NCBI RefSeq assembly: GCF_032854445.1
Contig: NC_088299.1
Location: 14,563,608-14,627,607 of the forward strand
Source of the DNA: Liolophura sinensis
Lineage: Eukaryota > Mollusca > Polyplacophora > Chitonida > Chitonidae
DNA: 64,000 bases
Reading direction: 5' to 3'
The notes beneath the pieces are model-generated. The model was not told the DNA's origin and made no database searches. It was given only the letters and a program-made list of their open reading frames with translations. The position numbers were made by a program, and so were the translations under genes. Of this stretch, positions 23,201 through 38,200 are shown one piece after another. Position 1 is the first letter of the stretch; each line of letters starts with the position of its first letter.

Positions 23201-26200
23201 GATCATTTGTTTGACTTCTATGAAGTTTTCAGTAGTATCTGCCATGCTGATCATTTGCAGATGAAATGAATTTCACGAGTCACTTTAAGCTATCATTTGA
23301 TTGGTCAATCTTCCTTCCCTTTCGACAAACAATAGAACATGCTCTATTTCATCCAACTCCATCGAAAGCGAATCGAACCACCGAACAGAAGGGTGTTTGA
23401 TTTGACATTTTCTACTCGCACGTTACGATAAATCGGATGTAGTATTGTTGTGTCTGAGTGGGCCTAAACGTCACTCATAACTGATGCATACACACAAATG
23501 ATGACGTACTTTCAAACGTGCGTGACGTCATTCCAGCATAACTGTCTCACTCGACATCATATCGGCCTGATTCATCATCACACAACAAATGTCATCACGT
23601 CACATCAGGTAAATTTTTACGGAAACTGCTGAGGATTTTGTTTTTGAGGACTTCAATTTTAGGGGTTAAACAGCATTGTTCAGCGTAAAGTTTTTGAGCC
23701 TTGGTGCTTGCTATATTCCACAGGGTATCCTTCATATGAGTGTAATATTTCCACCTGGCCTCTCTTTGGGCTGAAGTAACATTTAATGTTTGACCATAGC
23801 TGTCTATTTAATAATCTTCTCGTACCTGTATATTCATTATTATTATTATTTTTATTCTTACTATTATTTTATCGGATTCTTGTTGCCAATTGTTCGCTGA
23901 CATGATGACGGTTAGGTTTTATGGGTGGACGAAATCAATGGCTGGGGTATAACACCAAATTTCGACAAGTTGCTGATGAAATGAGCAACTTGTGACTTAC
24001 TGAGCCCAGTTTCACAAAGTGGCGTACAACATTTCTTTATCGTACAATTGTCGTACCATATTTTGTAAGTCACTATTTCCATACCTATATGTACAATTAT
24101 CGTATGTGCGACATCTTTTTGAAACTGGGTCTTCATTTGTACCACATATCAGTGGAAGATTACTGTTTTTTTAATGAATTGTCAGTAAAGTGCCCCAAAC
24201 AGTGAGATGAGGGGAATGTACAAGATTTGTGAAAGAGAGGAGTGAGTGAGTGAATGCTTGGGGTTTAACTTCGTACTCAACAATTTTTCAGTCATATGAC
24301 GACGAAGGAATCTTTAGGGTGCATGTACGTGTAATGTGCCTCCTTGTTGCAGGACGGATTTCCACCGCTCTTTTATCTAGTGCTGCTTCACTGAGACGCC
24401 TTACCAAAGGCAAGTAAGCCGCCCTGCCCGAGCCATTATACTGATACGGGTCAACCAGTCATTGCACTATCCACTTCATGTTGAAGGCCAAGCGAGGAAG
24501 TTACAACTTCCTCTTTTAAAGTCTTAGGTGTGACTCGATCAAGGATTGATCCTGGATCTACCGGTCCTGAAGCGGACGCTCTACCAACTGTGCTATTCGG
24601 GCCGGTGTGAAAAAGAGGACATATGATAATATCTGCTATAGATACTGCACAGTAAACATACACACATGTAGATATTTTGCCATATACCATAGATGGATCT
24701 TTAGTTAGCATGCTAGTGTAGCACAATGACTTTGAAGTCTCTCAACAATGTGGTCTCTGTTAGTGCAAGTCCAAATGATACTGGCTTCCCCTTTGGTCAC
24801 ACGAGGGATGGTCTTGCAGCAACCTGTGGATGGTCGTGTGGGGGAAGGGCTCCCATTTTCATCATGCCATAATGCTGGCCATCGATGTATAAGTGAAATA
24901 ATCCTGAGTACAGGATAAAGCTCCAATCAATTAACAAAGTAAATAAATAAACAGAGGGAACTTTGACCCATTTCACTTACAAACCCAGGTGTGTATATCA
25001 CAAGAGGAAATCTGCGTAGAACATGAAAAAAAAAAAAAAAATTCCATTCTTCGCCAGTAACCAGAAAACCTTCCAGACTTGAAACCACAGACCAGCCAGC
25101 AAGAGTTGGATTCCAGAAAGATTCATTGGTCCAAATCACAGATTTAATTGCTTCATGTGACCTTGAACTTACTATTACTGGTCAAATATGTCAAAATTAC
25201 ATGCATGTATACTTGGAGGTTTAACTTCGTACATCCACTATTCATATCTTATGATGATGAGGAGTCTTCCTGTGGTGCATTTTTGTTTTTCGAAACATCC
25301 TTTTTATATGAATTTGCAATATATCAAAACATTTGCCTACATGCTGAATCCAGTTTGAATATTTCTATCTTTAAAGTTTAAAACCATTATTACACTATTA
25401 TTCAACTACTACAGACAATTTTATTGCAATAATTAATTTATATACATGTACCTGGAATGAGTTCAGTGACACTTTTTTTATTCACGTAACTTTACGCCGG
25501 TCAGATTTTCTACCACCACGCTCTACATCGCTTCCTTCATGTAATGGTCATCAATTTTACACGTGGACAAACCTTAGTACAGCCTTTGACAAATAACTTG
25601 TATATTGATTTATTTACTTGATCTGATTGGAATTTTATGTTGAACTGAAGATTATTTCAATACTACTACAGCCGCCAACTTTATGGTATAATAGCTTTCC
25701 ATGTACAACCTGAGAGGAAGCCAGCATGAGCTGGATGTAAGCACACAGTGATTGCATTAGTGAGAGGCGCCTGGGCCGTTGTGCTGCGCTAGCATGTTAA
25801 CCACTAAGCCACACAGGCCCCAATAACCTGCATAGCCCATCAACATACCTTGTTTGTGCTGACGGCCATTGCTCTAACCCAATGATACAAACCCTGCATA
25901 CTGTGGACATGGGTCAGAGACTTTGCTTCCCAAACCTGGAATGGAAATAAATATTTATCATTTATACATTTGATTCTTTCTTCAGATGAGAGGACACTTT
26001 TAGATTACCTTTATTACAATATTACATGTAAATCTTGGTGGTTTGGCTCATACAAAGAAAAACATGGTGTCAGAAAACAACATCGCCATCTGACAATCTG
26101 ACATTAAGCTGCTGTCACACCAATGACGGCTAGTTTCAACCACCCACTCTTATGGAACTTAGCCTACCAAATGCCAGTCCTCACAAAGACCTTTGGCAAC

Positions 26201-29200
26201 ACTTCTGACCTAGATGTACCCAAAACATATCATTACTCTTTTACAAAGCACTCATTATTTCACTTGTACACAACGGTGGCCATTATGGTAGGAGGAAAAG
26301 GAGTAGAACCGGGGGGGGAACCCACCACGATATGCAGGTTGCAGGCTGACCATGTTGCATACGGCTGGAGAGAAAGTGACCATGAGCTGGACGAACTCAC
26401 AGCAACTGCATTGGTGAGAGGCTCCTGGGTCATTGTGCTGCACCGGCACGCTAATCTCCTGGGGTACAAAGGTGACTGGCAAAATCTCATTCAGGTTTAC
26501 CTTTATCAATGAATGTGATGATGTAAACAGGTAGCCGTTACAGATGACCATGGAACAAATGATGTTCTCATGCGCATTCTGAAAAACAAGATATACAACA
26601 TACATTAGTCTTTTTTTATTAATAAATTTCTGGAATCTTTTTCGTCTTCTTCACTGTCTGTACTAAGTGACTGTAGTGTGGTCAAAAGCCATTATAATTT
26701 TGACACCTGGTAAAAAGAAAAGCTAGAATCTCATTGTTTTGTTACCATAGTAAAGAGAGAACGAAATATAAAAATTTGTGAAAATTGTAAAGAGATAAAT
26801 GGGGACATAAAAAGTTTCATTTACGATCACATACATGGTAAAGAGAGAAATGAGAACAACAAATTTCATTTATCATGGTAAAGAGAGAAATGAGAACACA
26901 GAATTCCATTTATCATGGTAAAGAGAGAAATGAGAACAAAGAATTCCATTTATCATGGTAAAGAGAGAAATGAGAACAATGAATTTCATTTATCATGGTA
27001 AGGAGAGAAATAAGAATAATGAATTTCATTTATCATGGTAAAGAGAGAAATGAGAACAAAGAATTCCATTTATCATGGTAAAGAGAGAAATGAGAACAAA
27101 GAATTCCATTTATCATGGTAAAGAGAGAAATGAGAACAACGAATTCCATTTATCATGGTAAAGAGAGAAATGAGGACAAAGAATTCCATTTATCATGGTA
27201 AAGAGAGAAATGAGAACAACGAATTTCATTTATCATGGTAAGGAGAGAAATGAGAACAAAACGAATGTAATTTATCATGGGAAGGAGAGAAATGAGAACA
27301 TCTATGAGGAGGCAGAAATATAAAGCACCTCTAGTGTTTTGAACTCCTCGGCAGTGTCCAATGTCCACATCTTGATGTTAAAGTCTTCACCTGCACTGTA
27401 GAGATAACCATGACCCACAGACAGACAATGGACCTGAAAAACAACAACGAGGGAGACTTAAATTTCCCCAAAGATAATAAACCTGTGCCCGACAGAAAGA
27501 CAGCAAGTGAACCTGCAAACAAAAGTTAGTCATCATGAGACTTAAATTCTGTTCACAGATCAAACACCTGTGCCCGACAGAAAGACAGCTAGTGAACCTG
27601 CAAACAAAAATAAGTCATCAGGCGAGACCTAAATTCTGTTCACAGATCAAACACCTGTGAACGACAGAAAGACAGCTAGTGAACCTGCAAACAAAAATAA
27701 GTCATCAGGCGAGACCTAAATTCTGTTCACAGATCAAACACCTGTGCCCGACAGAAAGACAGCTAGTGAACGTGCAAACAAAAATAAGTCATCACAACAG
27801 ACTTAAATTCTGTTCACAGATCAAACACCTGTGCCCGACAGAAAGACAGCTAGTGAACGTGCAAACAAAAATAAGTCATCACTAGACTAAATTCTGTTCA
27901 CAGATCAAACACCTGTGCCCGACAGAAAGACAGCTAGTGAACGTGCAAACAAAAATAAGTCATCACGACAGACTTAAATTCTGTTCACAGATCAAAAACC
28001 TGTGCCCGACAGAAAGACAGCTAGTGAACGTGCAAACAAAAATAAGTCATCACGACAGGCTTAAATTCTGTTCACAGATCAAACACCTGTGCCCGACAGA
28101 AAGACAGCTAGTGAACGTGCAAACAAAAATAAGTCATCACGACAGGCTTAAATTCTGTTCACAGATCAAACACCTGTGCCCGACAGAAAGACAGCTAGTG
28201 AACGTGCAAACAAAAATAAGTCATCACGACAGACTTAAATTCTGTTCACAGATCAAACACCTGTGCCCGACAGAAAGACAGCTAGTGAACCTGCAAACAA
28301 AAATAAGTCATCACGACAGACTTAAATTCTGTTCACAGATCAAACACCTGTGCCCGACAGAAAGACAGCTAGTGAACGTGCAAACGAAAATAAGTCATCA
28401 CGACAGACTTAAATTCTGTTCACAGATCAAACACCTGTGCCCGACAGAAAGACAGCTAGTGAACGTGCAAACGAAAATAAGTCATCACGACAGGCTTAAA
28501 TTCTGTTCACAGATCAAACACCTGTGCCCGACAGAAAGACAGCTAGTGAACGTGCAAACGAAAATAAGTCATCACGACAGGCTTAAATTCTGTTCACAGA
28601 TCAAACACCTGTGCCCGACAGAAAGACAGCTAGTGAACCTGCAAACAAAAATAAGTCATCACGACAGGCTTAAATTCTGTTCACAGATCAAACACCTGTT
28701 CCCGACAGAAAGACAGCTAGTGAACCTGCAAACAAAAATAAGTCATCACGACAGACTTAAATTCTGTTCACAGATCAAACACCTGTGCCCGACAGAAAGA
28801 CAGCTAGTGAACGTGCAAACAAAAATAAGTCATCACGACAGGCTTAAATTCTGTTCACAGATCAAACACCTGTGCCCGACAGAAAGACAGCTAGTGAACG
28901 TGCAAACAAAAATAAGTCATCACGACAGACTTAAATTCTGTTCACAGATCAAACACCTGTGCCCGACAGAAAGACAGCTAGTGAACGTGCAAAAAAAAAT
29001 AAGTCATCACAAGACTAAATTCTGTTCACAGATCAAACACCTGTGCCCGACAGAAAGACAGCTAGTGAACGTGCAAACAAAAATAAGTCATCACGACAGA
29101 CTTAAATTCTGTTCACAGATCAAACACCTGTGCCCGACAGAAAGACAGCTAGTGAACGTGCAAACAAAAATAAGTCATCACGACAGGCTTAAATTCTGTT

Positions 29201-32200
29201 CACAGATCAAACACCTGTGCCGGACAGAAAGACAGCTAGTGAACGTGCAAACAAAAATAAGTCATCACGACAGACTTAAATTCTGTTCACAGATCAAACA
29301 CCTGTGCCCGACAGAAAGACAGCTAGTGAACGTGCAAACGAAAATAAGTCATCACGACAGACTTAAATTCTGTTCACAGATCAAACACCTGTGCCCGACA
29401 GAAAGACAGCTAGTGAACGTGCAAACGAAAATAAGTCATCACGACAGACTTAAATTCTGTTCACAGATCAAACACCTGTGCCTGACAGAAAGACAGCTAG
29501 TGAACGTGCAAACAAAAATAAGTCATCACGACAGAATTAAATTCTGTTCACAGATCAAACACCTGTGCCCGACAGAAAGACAGCTAGTGAACGTGCAAAC
29601 AAAAATAAGTCATCACGACAGACTTAAATTCTGTTCACAGATCAAACACCTGTGCCCGACAGAAAGACAGCTAGTGAACGTGCAAACAAAAATAAGTCAT
29701 CACGACAGGCTTAAATTCTGTTCACAGATCAAACACCTGTGCCCGACAGAAAGACAGCTAGTGAACGTGCAAACAAAAATAAGTCATCACGACAGGCTTA
29801 AATTCTGTTCACAGATCAAACACCTGTGCCCGACAGAAAGACAGCTAGTGAACGTGCAAACAAAACTAAGTCATCACGACAGACTTAAATTCTGTTCACA
29901 GATCAAACACCTGTGCCCGACAGAAAGACAGCTAGTGAACGTGCAAACAAAAATAAGTCATCACGACAGACTTAAATTCTGTTCACAGATCAAACACCTG
30001 TGCCCGACAGAAAGACAGCTAGTGAACGTGCAAACAAAAATAAGTCATCACGACAGGCTTAAATTCTGTTCACAGATCAAACACCTGTGCCCGACAGAAA
30101 GACAGCTAGTGAACCTGCAAACAAAAATAAGTCATCACGACAGACTTAAATTCTGTTCACAGATCAAACACCTGTGCCCGACAGAAAGACAGCTAGTGAA
30201 CGTGCAAACAAAAATAAGTCATCACGACAGACTTAAATTCTGTTCACAGATCAAACACCTGTGCCCGACAGAAAGACAGCTAGTGAACGTGCAAACAAAA
30301 ATAAGTCATCACGAGAGACTTAAATTCTGTTCACAGATCAAACACCTGTGCCCGACAGAAAGACAGCTAGTGAACGTGCAAACAAAAATAAGTCATCACG
30401 ACAGACTTAAATTCTGTTCACAGATCAAACACCTGATCAAACACCTGTGCCCGACAGAAAGACAGCTAGTGAACGTGCAAACAAAAATAAGTCATCACGA
30501 CAGACTTAAATTCTGTTCACAGATCAAACATCTGTGCCCAACAGAAAGACAGCTAGTGAACCTGCAAACAAAAATAAGTCATCACGACAGACTTAAATTC
30601 TGTTCACAGATCAAACACCTGTGAACGACAGAAAGACAGCTAGTGAACGTGCAAACAAAACTAAGTCATCACGACAGACTTAAATTCTGTTCACAGATCA
30701 AACACCTGTGAACGACAGAAAGACAGCTAGTGAACGTGCAAACAAAACTAAGTCATCACGACAGACTTAAATTCTGTTCACAGATCAAACACCTGTGCCC
30801 GACAGAAAGACAGCTAGTGAACGTGCAAACAAAAATAAGTCATCACGACAGGCTTAAATTCTGTTCACAGATCAAACACCTGTGCCCGACAGAAAGACAG
30901 CTAGTGAACGTGCAAACAAAAATAAGTCATCACGACAGGCTTAAATTCTGTTCACAGATCAAACACCTGTGCCCGACAGAAAGACAGCTAGTGAACGTGC
31001 AAACAAAAATAAGTCATCACGACAGGCTTAAATTCTGTTCACAGATCAAACACCTGTGCCCGACAGAAAGACAGCTAGTGAACGTGCAAACAAAAATAAG
31101 TCATCACGACAGACTTAAATTCTGTTCACAGATCAAACACCTGTGCCCGACAGAAAGACAGCTAGTGAACGTGCAAACAAAACTAAGTCATCACGACAGA
31201 CTTAAATTCTGTTCACAGATCAAACACCTGTGCCCGACAGAAAGACAGCTAGTGAACGTGCAAACGAAAATAAGTCATCACGAGAATTAAATTCTGTTCA
31301 CAGATCAAACACCTGTGCCCGACAGAAAGACAGCTAGTGAACGTGCAAACAAACATAAGTCATCACGACAGGCTTAAATTCTGTTCACAGATCAAACACC
31401 TGTGCCCGACAGAAAGACAGCTAGTGAACGTGCAAACAAAAATAAGTCATCACGACAGACCTAAATTCTCCTCAAAGATCAAAAACCTGTGTCTGACAGA
31501 AAGACATCTAGTGAACCTGCAAACAACAAGTCATCATGAGAGATTTCTGCTTATTTAAAAGACAGCATGTACATTTTACATAAAAAGATGAAAATGCTAC
31601 AAATCCAGTGAATACATTATCGCTGACAGTGATTCAAAAATCAGCATTTACCTATGCTGCATCACTAAGCAGACCAGTTTTCTTCACCCATGTCGTCTGA
31701 TCACATGGTCTCTAGCTTCCAGGCTGTCTTATAGAATACAGTACCTATCTTATGATCTTTCATTCTTGACCTGTCACTGACACACTATGTGATTTTTTTC
31801 TCATACATTACATGAACATGGCACTCTGGTCAACATTTAAATTGACCAAACTCATTCTTACTGAATTACATGTATATTTAGGCACCTGAGCTCTTCAGAA
31901 ATAAAGGTAGAATTAGTCATCAGATGTTGATAACTATCACTGCAACAAAAGAGTTTCACCAAAGAAATCAAAGTGAACTGAGCACAAATTAGAAGTTTTC
32001 CATGCTGTTTTATTTTTCAGCCTCTGTCATTAACAAGGGGAAGCTACAGAATGAGGTCTTTATCAGAGAGTCCTGCCAACTACCCACACTGCTCAGGATT
32101 GGGGACTTTCTAAGTTAGTCAGGCATATCTAACAGTATTCAACAAACTTCAAATGGGTAAAGGAGAGCTTTAAATTTTTAACAGGAGCATTGCTCATTTT

Positions 32201-35200
32201 TTTGTTGTTGCATTAAAGGCTCAAGATGACCACAATACGACGATGCAGAATTTACTTCATTTGTTTATTTGACTGATATTTAACACCATAGGCAAAACTT
32301 TCCAATGATAAGTTGACTGTCAGGTTTATGGGTGGGGTAAACCAGAGTGCTAGGAGGAAAAAACAGCCCCTCACTGCGCACCTGGCAAATATCCTCACTT
32401 AAAGCCATAGATGAAATGCAGAGACCTTGATCTGAGCATATGACCTCACTGTAGAGGGGTCAGACGATCGGTATAAACAAGTACCAGTAACGGTCTGAAC
32501 AGCCAGCGAGGGGTCTGACGATCCGTATAAACAAGTACAAGTAACGGTCTGAACAGCCAGCGAGGGGTCTGACGATTGGTATAAACAAGTACCAGTAGCG
32601 GTCTGAACAGCCAGCGAGGGGTCTGACGATCGGTATAAACAAGTACCAGTAACCGTCTGAACAGCCAGCCAGGGGTCTGACGATCGGTATAAACTAGTAC
32701 CAGTAAAGGTCTGAACAGCCAGCCAGGGGTCTGACGATCCGTATAAACAAGTACCAGTAACGGTCTGAACAGCCAGCGAGTGGTATGACGATTGGTATAA
32801 ACAAGTACCAGTAACGGTCTGAACAGCTAGCAGGGGGTCTGACGATGGGTATAAACAAGTACAAGTAACCGTCTGAACAGCCAGCGAGGGGTCTGACGAT
32901 CCGTATAAACAAGTACCAGTAACGGTCTGAACAGCCAGCCAGGGGTCTGACGATCCGTATAAACAAGTACCAGTAACGGTCTGAACAGCCAGCCAGGGGT
33001 CTGACGATTGGTATAAACAAGTACCAGTAGCGGTCTGAACAGCCAGCGAGGGGTCTGACGATCGGTATAAACTAGTACCAGTAAAGGTCTGAACAGCCAG
33101 CGAGGGGTCTGACGATCCGCATAAACAAGTACCAGTAACGGTCTGAACAGCCAGCGAGTGGTATGACGATTGGTATAAACAAGTACCAGTAACGGTCTGA
33201 ACAGCCAGCCAGGGGTCTGACGATTGGTATAAACAAGTACAAGTAACCGTCTGAACAGCCAGCGAGGGGTCTGACGATTGGTATAAACAAGTACAAGTAA
33301 CCATCTGAACAGCCAGCAGGGGGTCTGACGATTGGTATAAACTAGTACAAGTAATGGTCTGAACAGCCAGCGAGGGGTCTGACGATCGGTATAAACAAGT
33401 ACAAGTAATGGTCTGAACAGCCAGCGAGGGGGTCTGACGATTGGTATAAACAAGTACCAGTAAAGGTCTGAACAGCCAGCCAGGGGTCTGACGATTGGTA
33501 TAAACAAGTACAAGTAACGGTCTGAACAGCCAGCCAGGGGTCTGACGATCGGTATAAACAAGTACCAGTAACGGTCTGAACAGCCAGCGAGGGGGTCTGA
33601 CGATTGGTATAAACAAGTACAAGTAACGGTCTGAACAGCCAGCCAGGGGTCTGACGATCGGTATAAACAAGTACCAGTAACGGTCTGAACAGCCAGCCAG
33701 GGGGTCTGACGATGGGTATAAACAAGTACCAGTAAAGGTCTGAACAGCCAGCAGGGGGTCTGACGATTGGTATAAACAAGTACCAGTAACGGTCTGAACA
33801 GCCAGCGAGAATTATATTTTTGCATTCAGAAACCTTATATTTAGAAAAGTGTTAAAACAAAAGTTGCTTACAGTTCTCTTGTGTCCCACAAGAGTTTTGA
33901 CACAGCCTAGGCTTAGGTGATCCAGGTTCCAGACTTTGACCTCTCCGTCCGCCCCACCACTGTACAGTTTCCGCTTGCATGCCACCGTAGAGAACACTGT
34001 ATTCTTGTGACCCCTAAACAGGTTAATGGGCAACCAGTCACTTGACCTTATTTACGTCTATAATTTATAGATTTCCTCTATTGTACTTGCCATAAGTACC
34101 CAACCCTGTATACATTAATAATGCTTCACACTGAAAATTGTCATGCAGTAAGCTGAAGTCACAATTCCTAACCCTGAGTGAGTGAGTGCTTGAGGTCTAA
34201 CATCGTACTTAACAATTTTTCAGTCATATGACGACTAAGGAATCCTTAGAGTGTATGTAATGTGCCTCCTTGTTACAGGACGGATTTCCACCGCTCTTTT
34301 ATCTAGTGCTGCTTCACTGAGACGACTTACCAAAGGAAAGAAAGTCAACCCCCCATACAATACTTAATAAGATATTACCCTTAATATTTTGTTTAACAGT
34401 GATTTTAATACACAATACATTAAGTCAGGAATTCAATAATTTATGGTATTTAATATGCACACACCCACTCAACTACTGAATACCCCCCTTGTGTTGTACA
34501 TGTGAGCAAACCTTGAGCTCAATACATGCAGCACTTTTCAAGATACCACCCTAACATTTTGTTTAACACTGATTCTAATACATAATACATTGGGTCAGGA
34601 ATTCAGTAATTTACGGTACTTAATACGTACACACTGAATCAAAGATGGAATTTCCCCCTTACATGGTTCTGCTCTACACGTGGTCAAACCTTGAGCTTAA
34701 TACATACAGTGCTTTTTGGGAAACCACCCCTAACACTGTTTAACATTAAGTCAGGAATTCAGTAACTTATGGTACTTAATATGTACACACCGAGTGAGTG
34801 AGTGAGTACTTGGGGGTTTAGCATCCTATTTAACAATTTTTCAGCACGTACGTGTAATGTGCCTCCTTGTCGAAGGATGGATTTCCACCACTCTTTAATC
34901 TATTGCTGCATCCCTGAGTCGACTTACCACAGGCAAGTAAGCCGCCTTGCCCAAGTCATTATACCGATATGGGTCAACCAGTCGCACTATCCCTTTAACA
35001 CTGAAAGCCAAGCGAGGTTACAACTGCGTCTTTTAACGTCTTAGGTGTGACCTGACCAAGGATTGACCCTGGATCTACTGCTCCCGAACAGGACGCTCTA
35101 GCAACTGTGCTATCAGGGTCAGTGTGTACACAACGAATCAACGATGGAATATTCCCCTCATGCTATTCTGCTCTAAATGTGTGCAAATCTTGAGCTCAGT

Positions 35201-38200
35201 GCAGGCAGTACTTTTTGAGAAACCACTTTATATAGGCGGGTTAAAAATGACAAGACTTTGGATCATCAAGAAAAGCTGTTCTGCGGTTCTGCAGATATAG
35301 TGATAATGACACAAATAATGAAGCAAGCAATACATCACAAAAGGGGCATAACTCTGTCTTTGCTGACAACATTCATTATTATATAACAGGCTTATGAGTC
35401 AACTGTTATATGTAGGTATGTAACTACCTCACGTTTAAAAAGTTCAGTGAAACAGTTCTTTACCCAAAAAGTTGATGGATGGACACACAGACGCCATACC
35501 ATAATAATTCTATGACATGATATCAAACAAATACCTGGTTGGTTTCTTTTCACAGTTTGCTCATCTTTGTGATATATATACAAATCATGTACACATAAGC
35601 CTCAAAAACAGGGCTCCAACAAAAATGGTCCTTGTGTGATATTGATATTTACTTAATTTCTTAATCCTTAACTCAGAAAGGAGAGGAGTCAAACCAGGGC
35701 CTTACCTGTACGTTCCAATGCATTTAAATGTGAAAGGCATTTCCCACTTCTCAGGTTGCTGTTGACTTGGATAAGACAGGCTTGAGACAGAGGGTGATCT
35801 CCCTTCACGAGACACTGGTAAGCATAAACACACTACTACATAGCACGCAAGTACTACATGCAGCATAACTACTGAAAATGACAGCATCATTTTGACTTAA
35901 TCAGCCGCAGAACAAAATCGAAATGAAGCTTTCATTTTTCAGGGCTACATTACTTCATGAAACTTATCAGTGGATGTACTGGACAAGCTACATTGTATAT
36001 GTATGTATACAGACTGGTTCATTTATGTACAATTTATGAAAATTAACTCTAATGTGAAGACATGGAGGATTTAAAGAAAATTATAGCCCAAAAATTTTTT
36101 CATCTTTTTTTCACTTTTTGGGAATGTATTTATATCTTTTAACTACTCTGTCAAATTGTCTAAGTAGAGGAAACACGAGTGCCCACATGCCCTTGGCTGA
36201 TCTTTAGGCAAATACCTAACTAACTTTTCATCGTGCGACAGTGATTTTGCGCTGTAAGACCAGCGTCACCTGCTTGCTGCCACCATGGCCCTAAGAACAC
36301 TAGTGGCATACAAATCTCAGTGATTGCCGTCACAGGTTGGGATTGAACCCATACCAGTATGCGCTAAAATCACATTTAAAATTTTCACATAAGTGAAGTT
36401 AAAACAGGCACTGTGGAACTGGGCTCAGAATAAATCTCTCTATGTTGCTGTTTGACTCACCTGGTCGAGGCTTTTCCACAGCAGAAGGGGAGATAGCAGG
36501 AGATTTGCTCAGAGCGCGTTGTATGACTTCCAGAGTTCCATGTAGACCCTCAAACTTCTTCTGTAACATCTGCTGGCCACTGTGTCAGGAACAAAGAGAA
36601 AGTGATTGTAGTCAAACAACATGTGAGGAACAAATTCTGACGACATATAGGTTCTCGTGAAGTATTTATCAAGAGTGGAATATGATTATAGCTAAAATTT
36701 ATAAAGATATGGTAACTCTGGAGGTTTCCCAGCTATCTCAGGTTGGTATTCTGGGCATGGTGGCTTATTCTGGGCATGGTGGCTTATTCTGGGCATGGTG
36801 GCTTATTCTGGGCACGGTGGCTTATTCTGGGCACGGTGGCTTATTCTGGGCATGGTGGCTTATTCTGGGCATCATGGTTTCCTCAACCCGTAAACCTGAC
36901 TCATATGTGAAAAATTCTTCACCAAGGCATTAAACATAGAACAACTAAATAAATACACAAATAAACACATTTATTTGGATCTGAAGGCACTGATGTAATT
37001 GGTCAAAGGCCTGTGGTCTCCATCAAAGGAAGACAGAAATTATTTAACCAATGAGGGTCTACTAATACCACTATCTTTTTAAATACTATGATTTGAAGTT
37101 TGAAGTTTTTTACCTCACAATACAAAATCAATGCATCACTGGCCCATTTTGAGGAAGGGCATATCTGAGGGGCATTTTTTTCAGTGCTCACACGTGGATT
37201 TTCTGCTGACCTCAGTTTTGAGGGCCACATGTTCCCGTGTTCTTACCTGGAGTTTCGGCTGACCTCAATTTTCAGGGGTCTGTTTTCTAGTGCTCTTACC
37301 TAGAGTTTCTGTTGACCTCAGTTTTCAGGGCTCTGTTTTCCAGTGCTCTTACCTAGAGTTTTTGCTGACCTCAGTTTTCAGGGCTCTGTTTTCTAGTGCT
37401 CTTACCTCGAGTTTCTACTGTCCTTAGTTTTCAGGGCTCTGTTTTCCACTGCTCTTACCTAGAGTTTCTGCTGACCTCAGTTTTCAGGGCTCTGTTTTCT
37501 AGTGCTCTTACCTAGAGTTTCTACCCTCCTCAGTTTTCAGGGCTCTGTTTTCAAGTGCTCTTACCTAGAGTTTCTGCTGACCTCAGTTTTCAGGGTTTTG
37601 TCTTCCAGAGCTCTTACCTAGAGTTTCTGCTGACCTCAGTTTTCAGGGTTCTGTCTTCCAGAGCTCTTACCTAGAGTTTCTGCTGACTTCAGTGTCCAGG
37701 GTCTGTTTTCCAGTGCTCTTACCCCAAGATTTTGTTCAGTTCTGTTTTCTAATGCTGTTACCTAGAGTTTCTGTTGACCTCAGTTTTCAGGGCTCTGTTT
37801 TCCAATGCTCTTACCTAGAGATTCTGCTGACCTCAGTTTTCAGGGCTCTGTTTTCTAATGCTCTTACCTAGAGTTTCTGCTCTTACCTAGAGTTTCTGCT
37901 GACCTCAGTTTTCAGGGCTCTGTTTTCTAGTGATCTTACCAAGAGTTTCTGCTCACCTCAGTTTGCAGGGCTCTGTTTTCTAGTGATCTTACCAAGAGTG
38001 CTCTTCTTACATAAGTAGAGATTCTGCTGTCCTCAGTTTTCAGGGCTCTGTTTTCTAGTGCTCTTAAATAGAGTATCTGCTGTCCTCAGTTTTCATGGCT
38101 CTGTTTTCTAGTGCTCTTAAGTAGAGATTCTGCTGACCTCAGTTTTCATGGCTCTGTTTTCTAGTGCTCTTAAATAGAGTATCTGCTGTCCTCAGTTTTC

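Larger units (their letters stand above)
18475..23466. mobile_element. Decayed PIF/Harbinger-like DNA transposon (about 5 kb)
   Basis: Left end 'ggcccgctcagacacaat' at about 18475 and right end 'ttgtgtctgagtgggcc' at about 23466 are inverted repeats of about 37 bp with roughly 80% identity. Inside, on the minus strand, lies the C-terminal remnant of a MADF/BESS-like protein (21773-21925) and further broken fragments near 22400 and 23200. No intact DDE nuclease was found. Flanking bases (tga / taa) only loosely fit the 3-bp target site of the family. Two tandem arrays (20560-21060, 21115-21735) expanded inside the element. It sits in the intron between exons 11 and 12. Confidence 0.6.

Noticed and set aside
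27937..30624. 895-codon open frame of 29-residue repeats
   Set aside because: It follows from the 87-bp period. It starts with GTG, has no ATG, lies in an intron and is antisense to the TRAF7-like gene. There is no sign of codon-level constraint apart from the DNA repeat.
27440..31545. CRISPR-like array
   Set aside because: Units are contiguous without unique spacers, and the DNA is clearly eukaryotic.
32399..33825. Long overlapping minus-strand frames (up to 423 codons) in the 54-bp array
   Set aside because: Several frames are open at once over the same repeats, as expected for a period divisible by 3 with few stops. Inside an intron.
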